Assembly: GCF_001571105.1 (NCBI RefSeq)
Contig: NZ_BCTD01000004.1
Strand: one strand, 5' to 3'
Origin: Azotobacter vinelandii
GTDB taxonomy: Bacteria > Pseudomonadota > Gammaproteobacteria > Pseudomonadales > Pseudomonadaceae
DNA: 64,000 nucleotides
Made by a program: the position numbers and the translations under genes. Shown piece after piece: positions 56,583 through 64,000 of this stretch. Position 1 is the first letter of the stretch. Each line of letters opens with the position of its first letter. The notes under the pieces were generated by a model. The model was not told the origin of the DNA. It saw nothing but the letters and a program-made list of their open reading frames with translations, and did not search any database.

Positions 56583-58319
56583 ATGAATAAAATCTTCGCC
56601 TCGCTGGCCGTCATGATGCTTCTCGGCGGCTGTCAGAGCCTCTCCCAGCCGGGCGGCAGACCGCCGGCGAAAGAAGAGGCCGCACCGTCGCCCGCTCCGG
56701 CCAGCCCGCCGCCGCCGCAACCGGTCGGCTCGTTCCGCGAAGACACCCTCTACAGCCTGCTGGTCGGCGAACTGGCGGGGCAGCGCAACCGCTTCGACAT
56801 CGCCCTGGAAAACTATGCCGTCCAGGCCCAGGCCACCCAGGACCCCGGCATCGCCGAACGGGCCTTCCGCATCGCCGAATACCTCGGTGCCGACCAGAAC
56901 GCGCTGGACAGCGCGCTGATCTGGGCGGACAACGCCCCGGCCGACCTCGACGCGCAGCGCGCCGCCGCCGTCCAGCTGGCGCGCAACGGCCGCTACGACG
57001 ACTCCATGCGCTACATGGAGCGGGTCCTGCAGGCACAGGGCGATACCCATTTCGACTTCCTCGCCCTGGCCGCGGCGGAAAGCGACCCGGAAACCCGCGC
57101 CGGACTGCTGCAGAGTTTCGACCGGCTGCTCGCCAAGTCGCCGGAAAACGGCCAGTTGCTGTTCGGCAAGGCACTGCTGCTGCAGCAGGACAACCAGCCC
57201 GAGGCCGCCCTCGAACTGCTCGAGAAACACCCGGCGAGCGAGCACGAAATCGCCCCGCTGCTGCTGCGCGTGCGCCTGCTGCAGGGGCTGGGACGCAGCG
57301 ACGAGGCGAACGCCCTGCTGAAGAAGGGCATGCGCGAGTACCCCGACGACAAGCGCCTGCGCCTGACCTACGCCCGCCTGCTGGTCGAGCAGGGCCGCCT
57401 CGACGATGCCAAGGACGAGTTCGTCACCCTGGTCCGGCAGTTTCCCGAGGACGACGACCTGCGCCTGTCCCTGGCGCTGGTCTGCCTGGAAGCCAAGGAC
57501 TGGGACGAGGCCGTGCTCTACCTGGAGGAACTGATCGAACGCGGCAGCTACGTGGATGCCGCGCACTACCAGATGGGGCGCGTCTACGAGGAGCGCGAGG
57601 ACCCGGAAAGCGCACTGATCGAATACGCCCTGGTCGGCCCCGGCAACCATTACCTGCCGGCGCAACTGCGCCAGACCGAGATCCTCTTCGAGCGCGGCCG
57701 CCCGGAAGAAGCCTCGGCGCGTCTGGCGCAGGCCCGCGAAAACCAGCCGGACTACGCCCTGCAGCTCTATCTGGTCGAGGCCGAGGCACTGACCAACCGC
57801 GAACGGCTCGACGAGGCCTGGCAGGTCATCGAGCGCGCCCTGCGCCACTTCCCGGACGACCTCAACCTGCTCTACACCCGCGCCATGCTGGCCGAGAAGC
57901 GCAACGACCTGACCCAGCTGGAGCGCGACCTGCGCTTCATCATCGCGCGCGAACCGGACAACGCCATGGCCCTGAACGCCCTCGGCTACACCCTGGCCGA
58001 CCGCACCACCCGCTACGCCGAGGCCAAGGCACTGATCGAACAGGCCCACCAGCTCAACCCGGACGATCCGTCGATTCTCGACAGCCTCGGCTGGGTGAAC
58101 TACCGCCTGGGCCAGTTGGGCGAAGCCGAACGCCTGCTGCGTCAGGCCGCCGAGCGCATTTCCGACCACGAGATCGCCGCCCACCTGGGCGAAGTGCTCT
58201 GGACCCGTGGCAAGCAGCGCGAGGCCCGCAAGGTCTGGGCCAAGGCGCTCGAGGAACAGCCCGACAGCGCCATTCTGCGCAGCACCCTGCTGCGCCTGAC
58301 CGGATCCGAGACCTTCTGA
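56583..58319 (+). CDS. TPR-repeat lipoprotein
   Basis: Envelope lipoprotein of 578 residues. Lipobox MLLGGC places the lipidated cysteine near residue 17, followed by a proline-rich linker (PAPASPPPPQP). The rest is made of tetratricopeptide repeats (for example FDIALENYAVQAQATQDPGIAERAFRIAEYLG, and PDNAMALNALGYTLADRTTRYAEAKALIEQAHQLNPDDPSILDSLGWVNY near 460-510). It lies 3 bases before lolB, so a role in outer-membrane biogenesis is plausible but not shown. Confidence 0.92.
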   Translation: MNKIFASLAVMMLLGGCQSLSQPGGRPPAKEEAAPSPAPASPPPPQPVGSFREDTLYSLLVGELAGQRNRFDIALENYAVQAQATQDPGIAERAFRIAEYLGADQNALDSALIWADNAPADLDAQRAAAVQLARNGRYDDSMRYMERVLQAQGDTHFDFLALAAAESDPETRAGLLQSFDRLLAKSPENGQLLFGKALLLQQDNQPEAALELLEKHPASEHEIAPLLLRVRLLQGLGRSDEANALLKKGMREYPDDKRLRLTYARLLVEQGRLDDAKDEFVTLVRQFPEDDDLRLSLALVCLEAKDWDEAVLYLEELIERGSYVDAAHYQMGRVYEEREDPESALIEYALVGPGNHYLPAQLRQTEILFERGRPEEASARLAQARENQPDYALQLYLVEAEALTNRERLDEAWQVIERALRHFPDDLNLLYTRAMLAEKRNDLTQLERDLRFIIAREPDNAMALNALGYTLADRTTRYAEAKALIEQAHQLNPDDPSILDSLGWVNYRLGQLGEAERLLRQAAERISDHEIAAHLGEVLWTRGKQREARKVWAKALEEQPDSAILRSTLLRLTGSETF

Positions 58320-58322
58320 GCC

Positions 58323-58949
58323 ATGTCCATCCCGTCTCTTCGCCACATCCTGCCGCTCGCTCTGCTCGCCCTACTCGCCGGCTGCGCCGGCCTGACCTCC
58401 CGGGAAGCCCTCGAGGGCCAGGGCGATCCCGACCGCTGGCGGGCGCACAAGCGCGAGATCGGCACCCTCGACGCCTGGCAGATCAGCGGCAAGGTCGGCA
58501 TCAAGGCCCCTCGCGAATCCGCCAGCGGCACCCTGTTCTGGCTGCAACGCCAGGACTACTACGACATCCGCCTGTCCGGTCCGCTCGGCCGCGGCGCGAC
58601 GCGCCTGACCGGGCGTCCCGGCGGTATCGAACTGGAGGTCGCCGGCCAGGGACGCTATCGGGCCGAGTCGCCGGAAGCCCTGCTCGAACAGCAACTCGGC
58701 TGGCGCCTGCCGGTTTCCCACCTGCTCTGGTGGGTACGCGGCCTGCCGGCGCCCGGCAGCCGCAGCCAGCTCACCCTCGACGGCGACAGCCACCTGGCCC
58801 GGCTGAGCCAGGACGGCTGGCAGGTCGAATACCAGCGCTACGTCGAACAGAACGGTTTCTGGCTGCCCGAACGCCTGAAGCTGTACGGCCAGGACCTGGT
58901 CGTCACCCTGGTGATCAAGGACTGGCAACCGCGCCGGCTGGGACTCTGA
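58323..58949 (+). CDS. lolB: Outer-membrane lipoprotein insertase LolB
   Basis: Receives lipoproteins from LolA and inserts them into the outer membrane. The 208-residue precursor has lipobox LLALLAGC (Cys near residue 21) and the LolB landmarks WQISGKVGIKAPRESASGTLFWLQR near 56-80 and SHLLWWVRGLPAPGS near 132-146. It lies between the TPR lipoprotein and ispE on the same strand, 5 bases before ispE. Confidence 0.95.
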   Translation: MSIPSLRHILPLALLALLAGCAGLTSREALEGQGDPDRWRAHKREIGTLDAWQISGKVGIKAPRESASGTLFWLQRQDYYDIRLSGPLGRGATRLTGRPGGIELEVAGQGRYRAESPEALLEQQLGWRLPVSHLLWWVRGLPAPGSRSQLTLDGDSHLARLSQDGWQVEYQRYVEQNGFWLPERLKLYGQDLVVTLVIKDWQPRRLGL

Positions 58950-58954
58950 ACGCC

Positions 58955-59821
58955 ATGCGACATGCACAACTGATCCTGCCAGCACCGGCCAAGCTCAACC
59001 TGATGCTGCACATCCTCGGTCGCCGCGCCGACGGCTACCACGAGTTGCAGACCCTGTTCCAGTTCCTCGACCACGGCGACGAACTGGGCTTCGCCGTGCG
59101 CGAGGACGGCGCGATCCGCCTGCATACGGAGATCCCCGGCGTGCCCCACGACGGCAATCTGATCGTCCGCGCCGCCCGCCAGTTGCAGCGGCAAAGCGGC
59201 TGCCGGCTGGGCGCCGACATCTGGCTGGACAAGCGCCTGCCGATGGGCGGCGGCATCGGTGGCGGCAGTTCGGACGCGGCGACCACCCTGCTCGGCCTCG
59301 ACCGCCTCTGGGGACTGGGTTGGGACGAGGAACGCCTGGCCGCGCTGGGTCTCGCCTTGGGCGCCGATGTGCCGGTCTTCGTGCGCGGCCGCGCCGCGTT
59401 CGCCGAAGGGGTCGGCGAACGCCTGCGACCGGTCGAGCTGGAGGAACCCTGGTTCCTCGTCGTGGCACCGCAAGTCACTGTCAGCACAGCAGAAATTTTT
59501 GCCGACCCGGAGTTGACACGTAATACACCGGCCATTACAGTTCGCAGCCTCCTTGCAGGGGAAGGTCGTAACGACTGCCAGGCAGTCGTCGAAAGGCGTT
59601 ATCCGGAAGTACGTAACGCCTTGAACTGGCTGAACAAATTCGTTCCGGCCAGAATGACCGGAACTGGGGCTTGCGTATTTGGGAGCTTCCCAAATCGGGG
59701 CGATGCTGATAAAGTTGCCCGCCAACTTCCAGTGACCATGCCGGGTTTCGTCGCCCAGGGGCGCAACATATCGATGTTGCACCGTAGGCTAGAGACGCTG
59801 GTGCAGGGAGTGAATGCCTAG
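58955..59821 (+). CDS. ispE: 4-diphosphocytidyl-2-C-methyl-D-erythritol kinase
   Basis: GHMP kinase of the MEP isoprenoid pathway; 288 residues. Visible motifs are PAPAKLNLMLHILGRRADGYHEL near 9-31 (catalytic region), PMGGGIGGGSSDAATTLLG near 97-115 (ATP phosphate loop) and TGTGACVFGSF near 234. From about 59490 to the end, codon choice changes abruptly to AT-ending codons (for example ATT, ACA, CGT, AAT), unlike its first half. That part contains a near-consensus promoter reading toward the tRNA-Gln gene. Confidence 0.95.
   Translation: MRHAQLILPAPAKLNLMLHILGRRADGYHELQTLFQFLDHGDELGFAVREDGAIRLHTEIPGVPHDGNLIVRAARQLQRQSGCRLGADIWLDKRLPMGGGIGGGSSDAATTLLGLDRLWGLGWDEERLAALGLALGADVPVFVRGRAAFAEGVGERLRPVELEEPWFLVVAPQVTVSTAEIFADPELTRNTPAITVRSLLAGEGRNDCQAVVERRYPEVRNALNWLNKFVPARMTGTGACVFGSFPNRGDADKVARQLPVTMPGFVAQGRNISMLHRRLETLVQGVNA
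59513..59541 (+). promoter_or_regulatory. Sigma-70 promoter inside the 3' part of ispE
   Basis: A perfect -35 TTGACA (59513-59518) and a -10-like TACAGT (59536-59541) are separated by 17 bases. They lie in frame within ispE, where codons become AT-rich. The promoter points to the tRNA-Gln gene about 300 bases downstream, then to prs. Confidence 0.6.
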
Positions 59822-59842
59822 CATTCGATGATCGTGTGTCGC

Positions 59843-59917
59843 AGGGGCGTCGCCAAGCGGTAAGGCAGCAGGTTTTGATCCTGCCATGCGTTGGTTCGAA
59901 TCCAGCCGCCCCTGCCA
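59843..59917 (+). tRNA. tRNA-Gln (anticodon TTG), CCA encoded
   Basis: Cloverleaf: acceptor AGGGGCG/CGCCCCT, D-arm, anticodon stem GCAGG/CCTGC with loop TTTTGAT (anticodon TTG), T-arm with GGTTCGAATCC, discriminator G and encoded CCA. It is located between ispE and prs, as in other pseudomonads. Confidence 0.95.
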
Positions 59918-59927
59918 TATTCCAGGA

Positions 59928-59975
59928 AGCTGTTCAAAAACGCCGCCCTCGAGCCGCCTTTTTGAGCAGCTTTTT
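59928..59975 (+). terminator. Terminator/attenuator between tRNA-Gln and prs
   Basis: Thirteen-bp stem AGCTGTTCAAAAA/TTTTTGAGCAGCT (one G-T pair) with an 18-base loop, followed by TTTT. It would end the tRNA transcript or partially attenuate read-through into prs. Confidence 0.75.
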
Positions 59976-60014
59976 AATTTCATCGGGTCCACCCTCAGCC
60001 GGCAGGTACTGCGC

Positions 60015-60956
60015 GTGTCCAAGATGATGGTCTTCACGGGGAACGCCAACCCCGATCTGGCGCGTCGCGTCGTACGTCAGCTGCATATTCCCCTCGGCGA
60101 CGCCTACGTGGGCAAGTTCTCCGATGGAGAAATCAGCGTCGAGATCAACGAGAACGTCCGCGGCAAGGATGTCTTCCTGATCCAACCGACTTGCGCACCG
60201 ACCAACGACAACCTCATGGAACTGGTGGTGATGGCCGACGCCTTCCGTCGCTCCTCCGCCTCGCGGATCACCGCGGTCGTCCCCTACTTCGGCTATGCCC
60301 GCCAGGATCGCCGCCCGCGCTCCGCCCGCGTGGCGATCAGCGCCAAGGTGGTGGCCGACATGCTCGACGTGGTCGGCATCAACCGCGTACTCACCGTCGA
60401 CCTGCACGCCGACCAGATCCAGGGCTTCTTCGACATCCCCGTGGACAACATCTACGGCTCGCCGGTGCTGGTCGACGACATCCATGCCCAGCGCTTCGAC
60501 AACCTGATGATCGTCTCCCCGGACATCGGCGGCGTGGTGCGCGCCCGCGCCGTCGCCAAGTCCCTGGGTGTGGATCTGGCCATCATCGACAAGCGCCGGC
60601 CAAAGGCCAACCAGTCGGAAGTCATGCACATCATCGGCGACGTGGAAGGCCGCACCTGCATCCTGGTCGACGACATGGTCGACACCGCCGGCACCCTGTG
60701 CCACGCGGCCAAGGCGCTCAAGGAGCACGGCGCCGCCAAAGTCTACGCCTACTGCACCCATCCGGTGCTGTCCGGCCGCGCCATCGAGAACCTCGAGAAC
60801 TCGGTGATGGACGAACTGGTGGTGACCAATACCATTCCGCTGTCCGCCGCGGCCCAGGCCTGTCCGCGCATCCGCCAGTTGGACATCGCCCCGGTGGTGG
60901 CCGAGGCGGTGCGGCGTATCAGCAACGAAGAATCCATCAGCGCCATGTTCCGCTAG
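60015..60956 (+). CDS. prs: Ribose-phosphate pyrophosphokinase (PRPP synthetase)
   Basis: Makes PRPP from ribose 5-phosphate and ATP, feeding purine, pyrimidine, NAD, His and Trp synthesis and the hpt/upp salvage enzymes. The 313-residue product starts SKMMVFTGNANPDLARR (GTG start codon at 60015). It has VVPYFGYARQDR near 94-105, DLHADQIQGFFDIPVDN near 129-145, and the PRPP loop CILVDDMVDTAGTL near 215-228. Upstream in-frame ATG codons within the tRNA would give nonsense extensions. Confidence 0.96.
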   Translation: MSKMMVFTGNANPDLARRVVRQLHIPLGDAYVGKFSDGEISVEINENVRGKDVFLIQPTCAPTNDNLMELVVMADAFRRSSASRITAVVPYFGYARQDRRPRSARVAISAKVVADMLDVVGINRVLTVDLHADQIQGFFDIPVDNIYGSPVLVDDIHAQRFDNLMIVSPDIGGVVRARAVAKSLGVDLAIIDKRRPKANQSEVMHIIGDVEGRTCILVDDMVDTAGTLCHAAKALKEHGAAKVYAYCTHPVLSGRAIENLENSVMDELVVTNTIPLSAAAQACPRIRQLDIAPVVAEAVRRISNEESISAMFR

Positions 60957-61060
60957 GAACCGGCGCCGATACCACCGCCCCGCCCCGCGCGGGGCCTTCA
61001 GCCATCGCCCGGACGCTGGTCGCAAGCGTGCGGGCGACGCTGTCATTCTGGAGAAACGCA

Positions 61061-61657
61061 ATGACCGATTTTGCCCTGAATGCCGAAGTGCGTTCCGACT
61101 TGGGGAAAGGTGCGAGCCGCCGCCTGCGTCGTAACGCCGCCCAGGTTCCCGCCGTGATCTACGGCGGCGACAAGGAGCCCCAGTCCATCAGCATCCTGGC
61201 CAAGGACATCACCAAGCTGATCGAGGACGAGGCCGCCTTCAGCCACGTGATCACCCTGAACATCGCCGGCGCCACCGAGACCGTGCTGATCAAGGCCCTG
61301 CAGCGCCACCCGTCCAAGGCCGCGGTGATGCACGCCGACTTCCTGCGCGTGGTCGCCGACCACAAGCTGAGCGCCGTGGTGCCGCTGCACTTCGTCAACG
61401 CCGAGACCTCGGTCGGCGTGAAGCAGCAGGGTGGCGAAGTCTCCCACGTGATCAGCGAAGTGGAAGTGTCCTGCCTGCCGAAAGACCTGCCGGAGTTCAT
61501 CGAAGTCGACCTGGCCCAGGTCGAAGTCGGCCAGATCGTCCACCTGTCCAACCTGAGCGTGCCGGCAGGCGTCGAGCTGGTGGCCCTGGCCCATGGCAAC
61601 GACCTGGCCGTGGCCAACATCCACGCCTCCCGCGTGAAGGAAGAAGGCGCCGAGTAA
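61061..61657 (+). CDS. rplY: 50S ribosomal protein L25 (CTC form)
   Basis: 5S-rRNA-binding ribosomal protein, 198 residues. This is the long CTC/TL5 form with a C-terminal beta domain beyond the L25 core. Core landmarks: LGKGASRRLRRNAAQVPAVIYGGDKEP near 15-41 and ALQRHPSKAAVMHADFLRV near 80-98; the C-terminal domain has VSCLPKDLPEFIEVDLAQVEVGQ. GGAGA precedes the ATG. Part of the prs-rplY-pth-ychF run. Confidence 0.96.
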   Translation: MTDFALNAEVRSDLGKGASRRLRRNAAQVPAVIYGGDKEPQSISILAKDITKLIEDEAAFSHVITLNIAGATETVLIKALQRHPSKAAVMHADFLRVVADHKLSAVVPLHFVNAETSVGVKQQGGEVSHVISEVEVSCLPKDLPEFIEVDLAQVEVGQIVHLSNLSVPAGVELVALAHGNDLAVANIHASRVKEEGAE

Positions 61658-61685
61658 TCCCTCGGAGCCACTGGAGGGCCCCTGC

Positions 61686-62270
61686 ATGACCGCCGTGCAA
61701 CTGATCGTCGGCCTGGGAAATCCCGGCCCGGAATACGAACAGACCCGGCACAATGCAGGGGCCCTTTTCGTCGAGCGCGTGGCATCCGCCAAGGGTGTCC
61801 GCCTCAGCGCCGACAAGAAGTATTTCGGCCTGGTCGGCAAGTTCAGCCATCAGGGCCGCGACGTTCGTCTGCTCATCCCCACCACCTACATGAACCGCAG
61901 CGGCCAGTCCGTGGCGGCGCTGGCGAACTTCTTCCGCATCCCGCCGGCGGCCATCCTGGTGGCCCACGACGAACTCGACATGCCCCCCGGCACCGCCAGG
62001 CTCAAGCAGGGCGGCGGCCATGGCGGGCACAACGGGCTACGCGACATCATCGCCCAGTTCGGCAACCAGAACTCCTTCTATCGCCTGCGACTCGGCATCG
62101 GCCATCCCGGCGACAAGAATCTCGTCTCCGGCTTCGTGCTCGGCCGGGCTCCGCGCAGCGAACAGGAAAAGCTCGAGGCCTGCATCGACTTCGCCCTCGA
62201 CGTGCTGCCGGACATGCTCGACGGCAACTGGACCCGCGCCATGCAGCAGCTGCACAGCAGGAAAGCCTGA
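61686..62270 (+). CDS. pth: Peptidyl-tRNA hydrolase
   Basis: Cleaves peptidyl-tRNA released from stalled ribosomes. The 194-residue protein has LIVGLGNPGPEYEQTRHNAG (about 5-24, with catalytic His in TRHNAG), TYMNRSGQSV near 66-75, HDELDMPPG near 93-101, and GGHGGHNGLRDI near 109-120. The ATG at 61686 follows GGAGGG. Confidence 0.96.
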   Translation: MTAVQLIVGLGNPGPEYEQTRHNAGALFVERVASAKGVRLSADKKYFGLVGKFSHQGRDVRLLIPTTYMNRSGQSVAALANFFRIPPAAILVAHDELDMPPGTARLKQGGGHGGHNGLRDIIAQFGNQNSFYRLRLGIGHPGDKNLVSGFVLGRAPRSEQEKLEACIDFALDVLPDMLDGNWTRAMQQLHSRKA

Positions 62271-62312
62271 GCCACCCTTTTCCACCGACTCCAGCTCTGC
62301 GAGGGACACACC

Positions 62313-63413
62313 ATGGGATTCAACTGCGGCATCGTCGGCCTGCCCAACGTCGGCAAGTCCACCCTGTTCAACGCCCTCACCAAGTCCGGCATCGCCGCCG
62401 AGAACTTCCCCTTCTGCACCATCGAGCCGAACAGCGGCATAGTGCCGATGCCCGATCCGCGCCTGGACGCCCTCGCCGCCATCGTCAAGCCCGAGCGCGT
62501 GCTGCCGACCACCATGGAGTTCGTCGACATCGCCGGCCTGGTGGCGGGCGCCTCCAAGGGCGAGGGCCTGGGCAACAAGTTCCTCGCCAACATCCGCGAG
62601 ACCGACGCCATCGCCCACGTGGTGCGCTGCTTCGAGGACGACAACGTCATCCACGTCTCCAACTCGGTCGATCCCAAGCGCGACATCGAGATCATCGACC
62701 TCGAACTGATCTTCGCCGACCTCGACAGCTGCGAGAAGCAGTTGCAGAAGGTCGTGCGCAGCGCCAAGGGCGGCGACAAGGAAGCCTTGGCGCAAAAGTC
62801 CCTGCTGGAAAAGCTGATTCCGCACTTCAGCGAAGGCAAGCCGGCCCGCTCGCTGATGAGGGGCATGGACGACGAGCAGAAGCGCATCGTTCGCGGCTTC
62901 CACCTGCTCACCAGCAAGCCGGTGATGTACATCGCCAACGTCGCCGAGGACGGCTTCGAGAACAACCCCCACCTCGACGTGGTCAGGGCCATCGCCGAGG
63001 AAGAAGGCGCCATCGTGGTGCCGGTCTGCAACAAGATCGAGGCGGAGATCGCCGAACTCGACGACGACGAGGAAAAGCAGATGTTCCTCGAGTCCATGGG
63101 CATGGAAGAACCCGGCCTGAACCGCGTGATCCGCGCCGGCTACCAGCTCCTCAACCTGCAGACCTACTTCACCGCCGGGGTCAAGGAAGTACGCGCCTGG
63201 ACCGTCAAGGTCGGCGCCACCGCGCCGCAGGCCGCCGCGGTGATCCACACCGACTTCGAGAAGGGCTTCATCCGCGCCGAGGTCATCGCCTACGACGACT
63301 TCATCCAGTACAAGGGCGAAGCCGGCGCCAAGGAAGCAGGCAAATGGCGCCTGGAAGGCAAGGACTACATCGTCAAGGACGGCGACGTGATGCATTTCCG
63401 CTTCAACGTCTGA
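62313..63413 (+). CDS. ychF: Obg-like ATPase YchF
   Basis: Ribosome-associated P-loop NTPase that prefers ATP over GTP. The 366-residue protein has G1 GLPNVGKSTLFNAL (about 8-21), G3 DIAGLV in EFVDIAGLVAGASKGEGLGNKFL, and in place of the guanine-specific NKxD motif the ANVAED segment (residue about 209), the YchF hallmark for ATP. The C-terminal TGS domain ends DGDVMHFRFNV. Last well-supported gene of the window. Confidence 0.96.
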   Translation: MGFNCGIVGLPNVGKSTLFNALTKSGIAAENFPFCTIEPNSGIVPMPDPRLDALAAIVKPERVLPTTMEFVDIAGLVAGASKGEGLGNKFLANIRETDAIAHVVRCFEDDNVIHVSNSVDPKRDIEIIDLELIFADLDSCEKQLQKVVRSAKGGDKEALAQKSLLEKLIPHFSEGKPARSLMRGMDDEQKRIVRGFHLLTSKPVMYIANVAEDGFENNPHLDVVRAIAEEEGAIVVPVCNKIEAEIAELDDDEEKQMFLESMGMEEPGLNRVIRAGYQLLNLQTYFTAGVKEVRAWTVKVGATAPQAAAVIHTDFEKGFIRAEVIAYDDFIQYKGEAGAKEAGKWRLEGKDYIVKDGDVMHFRFNV

Positions 63414-64000
63414 CGGTTTTTTCGGAACTCAGGAGCGTTCAGTAGCGTTTGGTGGATTGGGCGGGCCTTTTGAAATCAAGGGCTTGCCAAACAATATAGT
63501 TTGCTGAGCGTTCCTATTGTTCATCGAGGTCTAAAAAATTCGGGGAGTAGCGTTGGGGTAGTCGTGTTCAACCGCGGAGGGTATTTCTCCCCCCGCAACC
63601 GGCTCACCCGTTCATACGCGACATGAACCTGGGACGGGGAACGACGCCGCATTGTTGGCGTACAACCTTCTCTACCGGGGCCAATGAGAATGGATTCAGG
63701 CCCGATGCGATATCAGAGAAGGTCGCTGCAACAGGCTTGGGTGCGTTATCTAGACGCAGCGGGTAAAAATCCGAGCAAGTAGTAAGCGCGTTTCCTTGCA
63801 ATGAAGTAGGGCATCACGATGCAACCAGGAGCGGCATCGACTGAAAGGCGACTTTCTGATGGTCATTGAGCAAATAGGCCGAGCGGCATCTTAAGGTTGA
63901 TGCTGACGGTGCTAATGCAGGTAACGGTCAGCCCAAAGAGGGTAATAACGCCGTGCATTACCCCGTTTTCGACAAAGAATCGATGTCGCTCATACCCTAG
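63414..64000. other. Tail region without a supported gene
   Basis: 587 bases of lower GC than the rest. Short frames exist on both strands, including a minus-strand frame 63604-63801 (65 residues, ending PRPRFMSRMNG) and hydrophobic minus-strand sequence entering from the window edge (stop at 63863, containing MHGVITLFGLTVTCIS). On the plus strand a 40-codon frame without a start ends at the last base. None is recognisable; the region may be a remnant or the edge of an insertion. Confidence 0.35.

Noticed and set aside
59886..60014. Upstream ATG starts for prs inside the tRNA-Gln gene
   Set aside because: They would translate the tRNA and terminator hairpin; the GTG at 60015 gives the canonical PRPP synthetase N-terminus and length.

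Overview
The window is a GC-rich, densely coding chromosomal segment of a gammaproteobacterium of the Pseudomonas/Azotobacter group. Evidence: the run hemH, TIGR01777 epimerase, FAD oxidoreductase, DUF523/DUF1722, merR, phrB, murI, moeB, prmC, prfA, hemA, TPR lipoprotein, lolB, ispE, tRNA-Gln, prs, rplY, pth, ychF matches the gene order I recall for Pseudomonas aeruginosa (PA4655-PA4673), and Mqo is present as malate oxidoreductase. Species cannot be fixed from sequence reading alone; Azotobacter is my best guess.

Layout. 0-4.1 kb: Fur-box/FecI sigma/FecR/TonB siderophore receptor iron unit. 4.2-7.5 kb: ettA and glyA, divergent. 7.6-11.1 kb: pyruvate-transporter operon btsT(cstA)-yjiX-yjiA, with a divergent Cache-domain histidine kinase and NarL-type regulator (11.5-13.5 kb). 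13.6-17.5 kb: small methyltransferase-like membrane protein, radA, ydcH-like gene, mscL, glutathione peroxidase, slyD. 17.7-22.6 kb: ackA-pta acetate pathway, OmpA-type lipoprotein, glyoxalase II-like hydrolase. 22.7-32.4 kb is the most accessory part: a receiver-AraC regulator, two small exported proteins in AT-richer DNA, a 7TMR-DISM hybrid kinase, two different L,D-transpeptidases and a DUF1302 protein. 32.5-44.8 kb: hprA, rsmC, two tandem UPF0016 manganese exporters each behind a yybP-ykoY-type leader, an M48 lipoprotein peptidase, an SRAP protein lacking most of its active site, an acyltransferase, yajG, mqo, hpt, upp. 44.9-51.5 kb: hemH followed by a probable light-responsive cluster around a LitR/PplR-like MerR regulator and photolyase. 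51.5-63.4 kb: murI-moeB-prmC-prfA-hemA (minus strand) and lolB-ispE-tRNA-prs-rplY-pth-ychF (plus strand). The last 590 bases hold no convincing complete gene.

Functional links: overflow metabolism (ackA-pta) and pyruvate uptake (btsT) sit within 10 kb; heme synthesis (hemH, hemA) and photolyase share the light-stress neighbourhood; peptide release (prfA, its methylase prmC), ribosome maintenance (rsmC, rplY, pth, ychF, ettA) and one-carbon metabolism (glyA) form the housekeeping core. Items most worth a second look are the degenerate SRAP protein, the duplicated manganese-riboswitch/exporter units, the TGTACA repeats before the merR-phrB cluster, the Cache sensor pair opposite btsT, and a near-consensus promoter buried in ispE.
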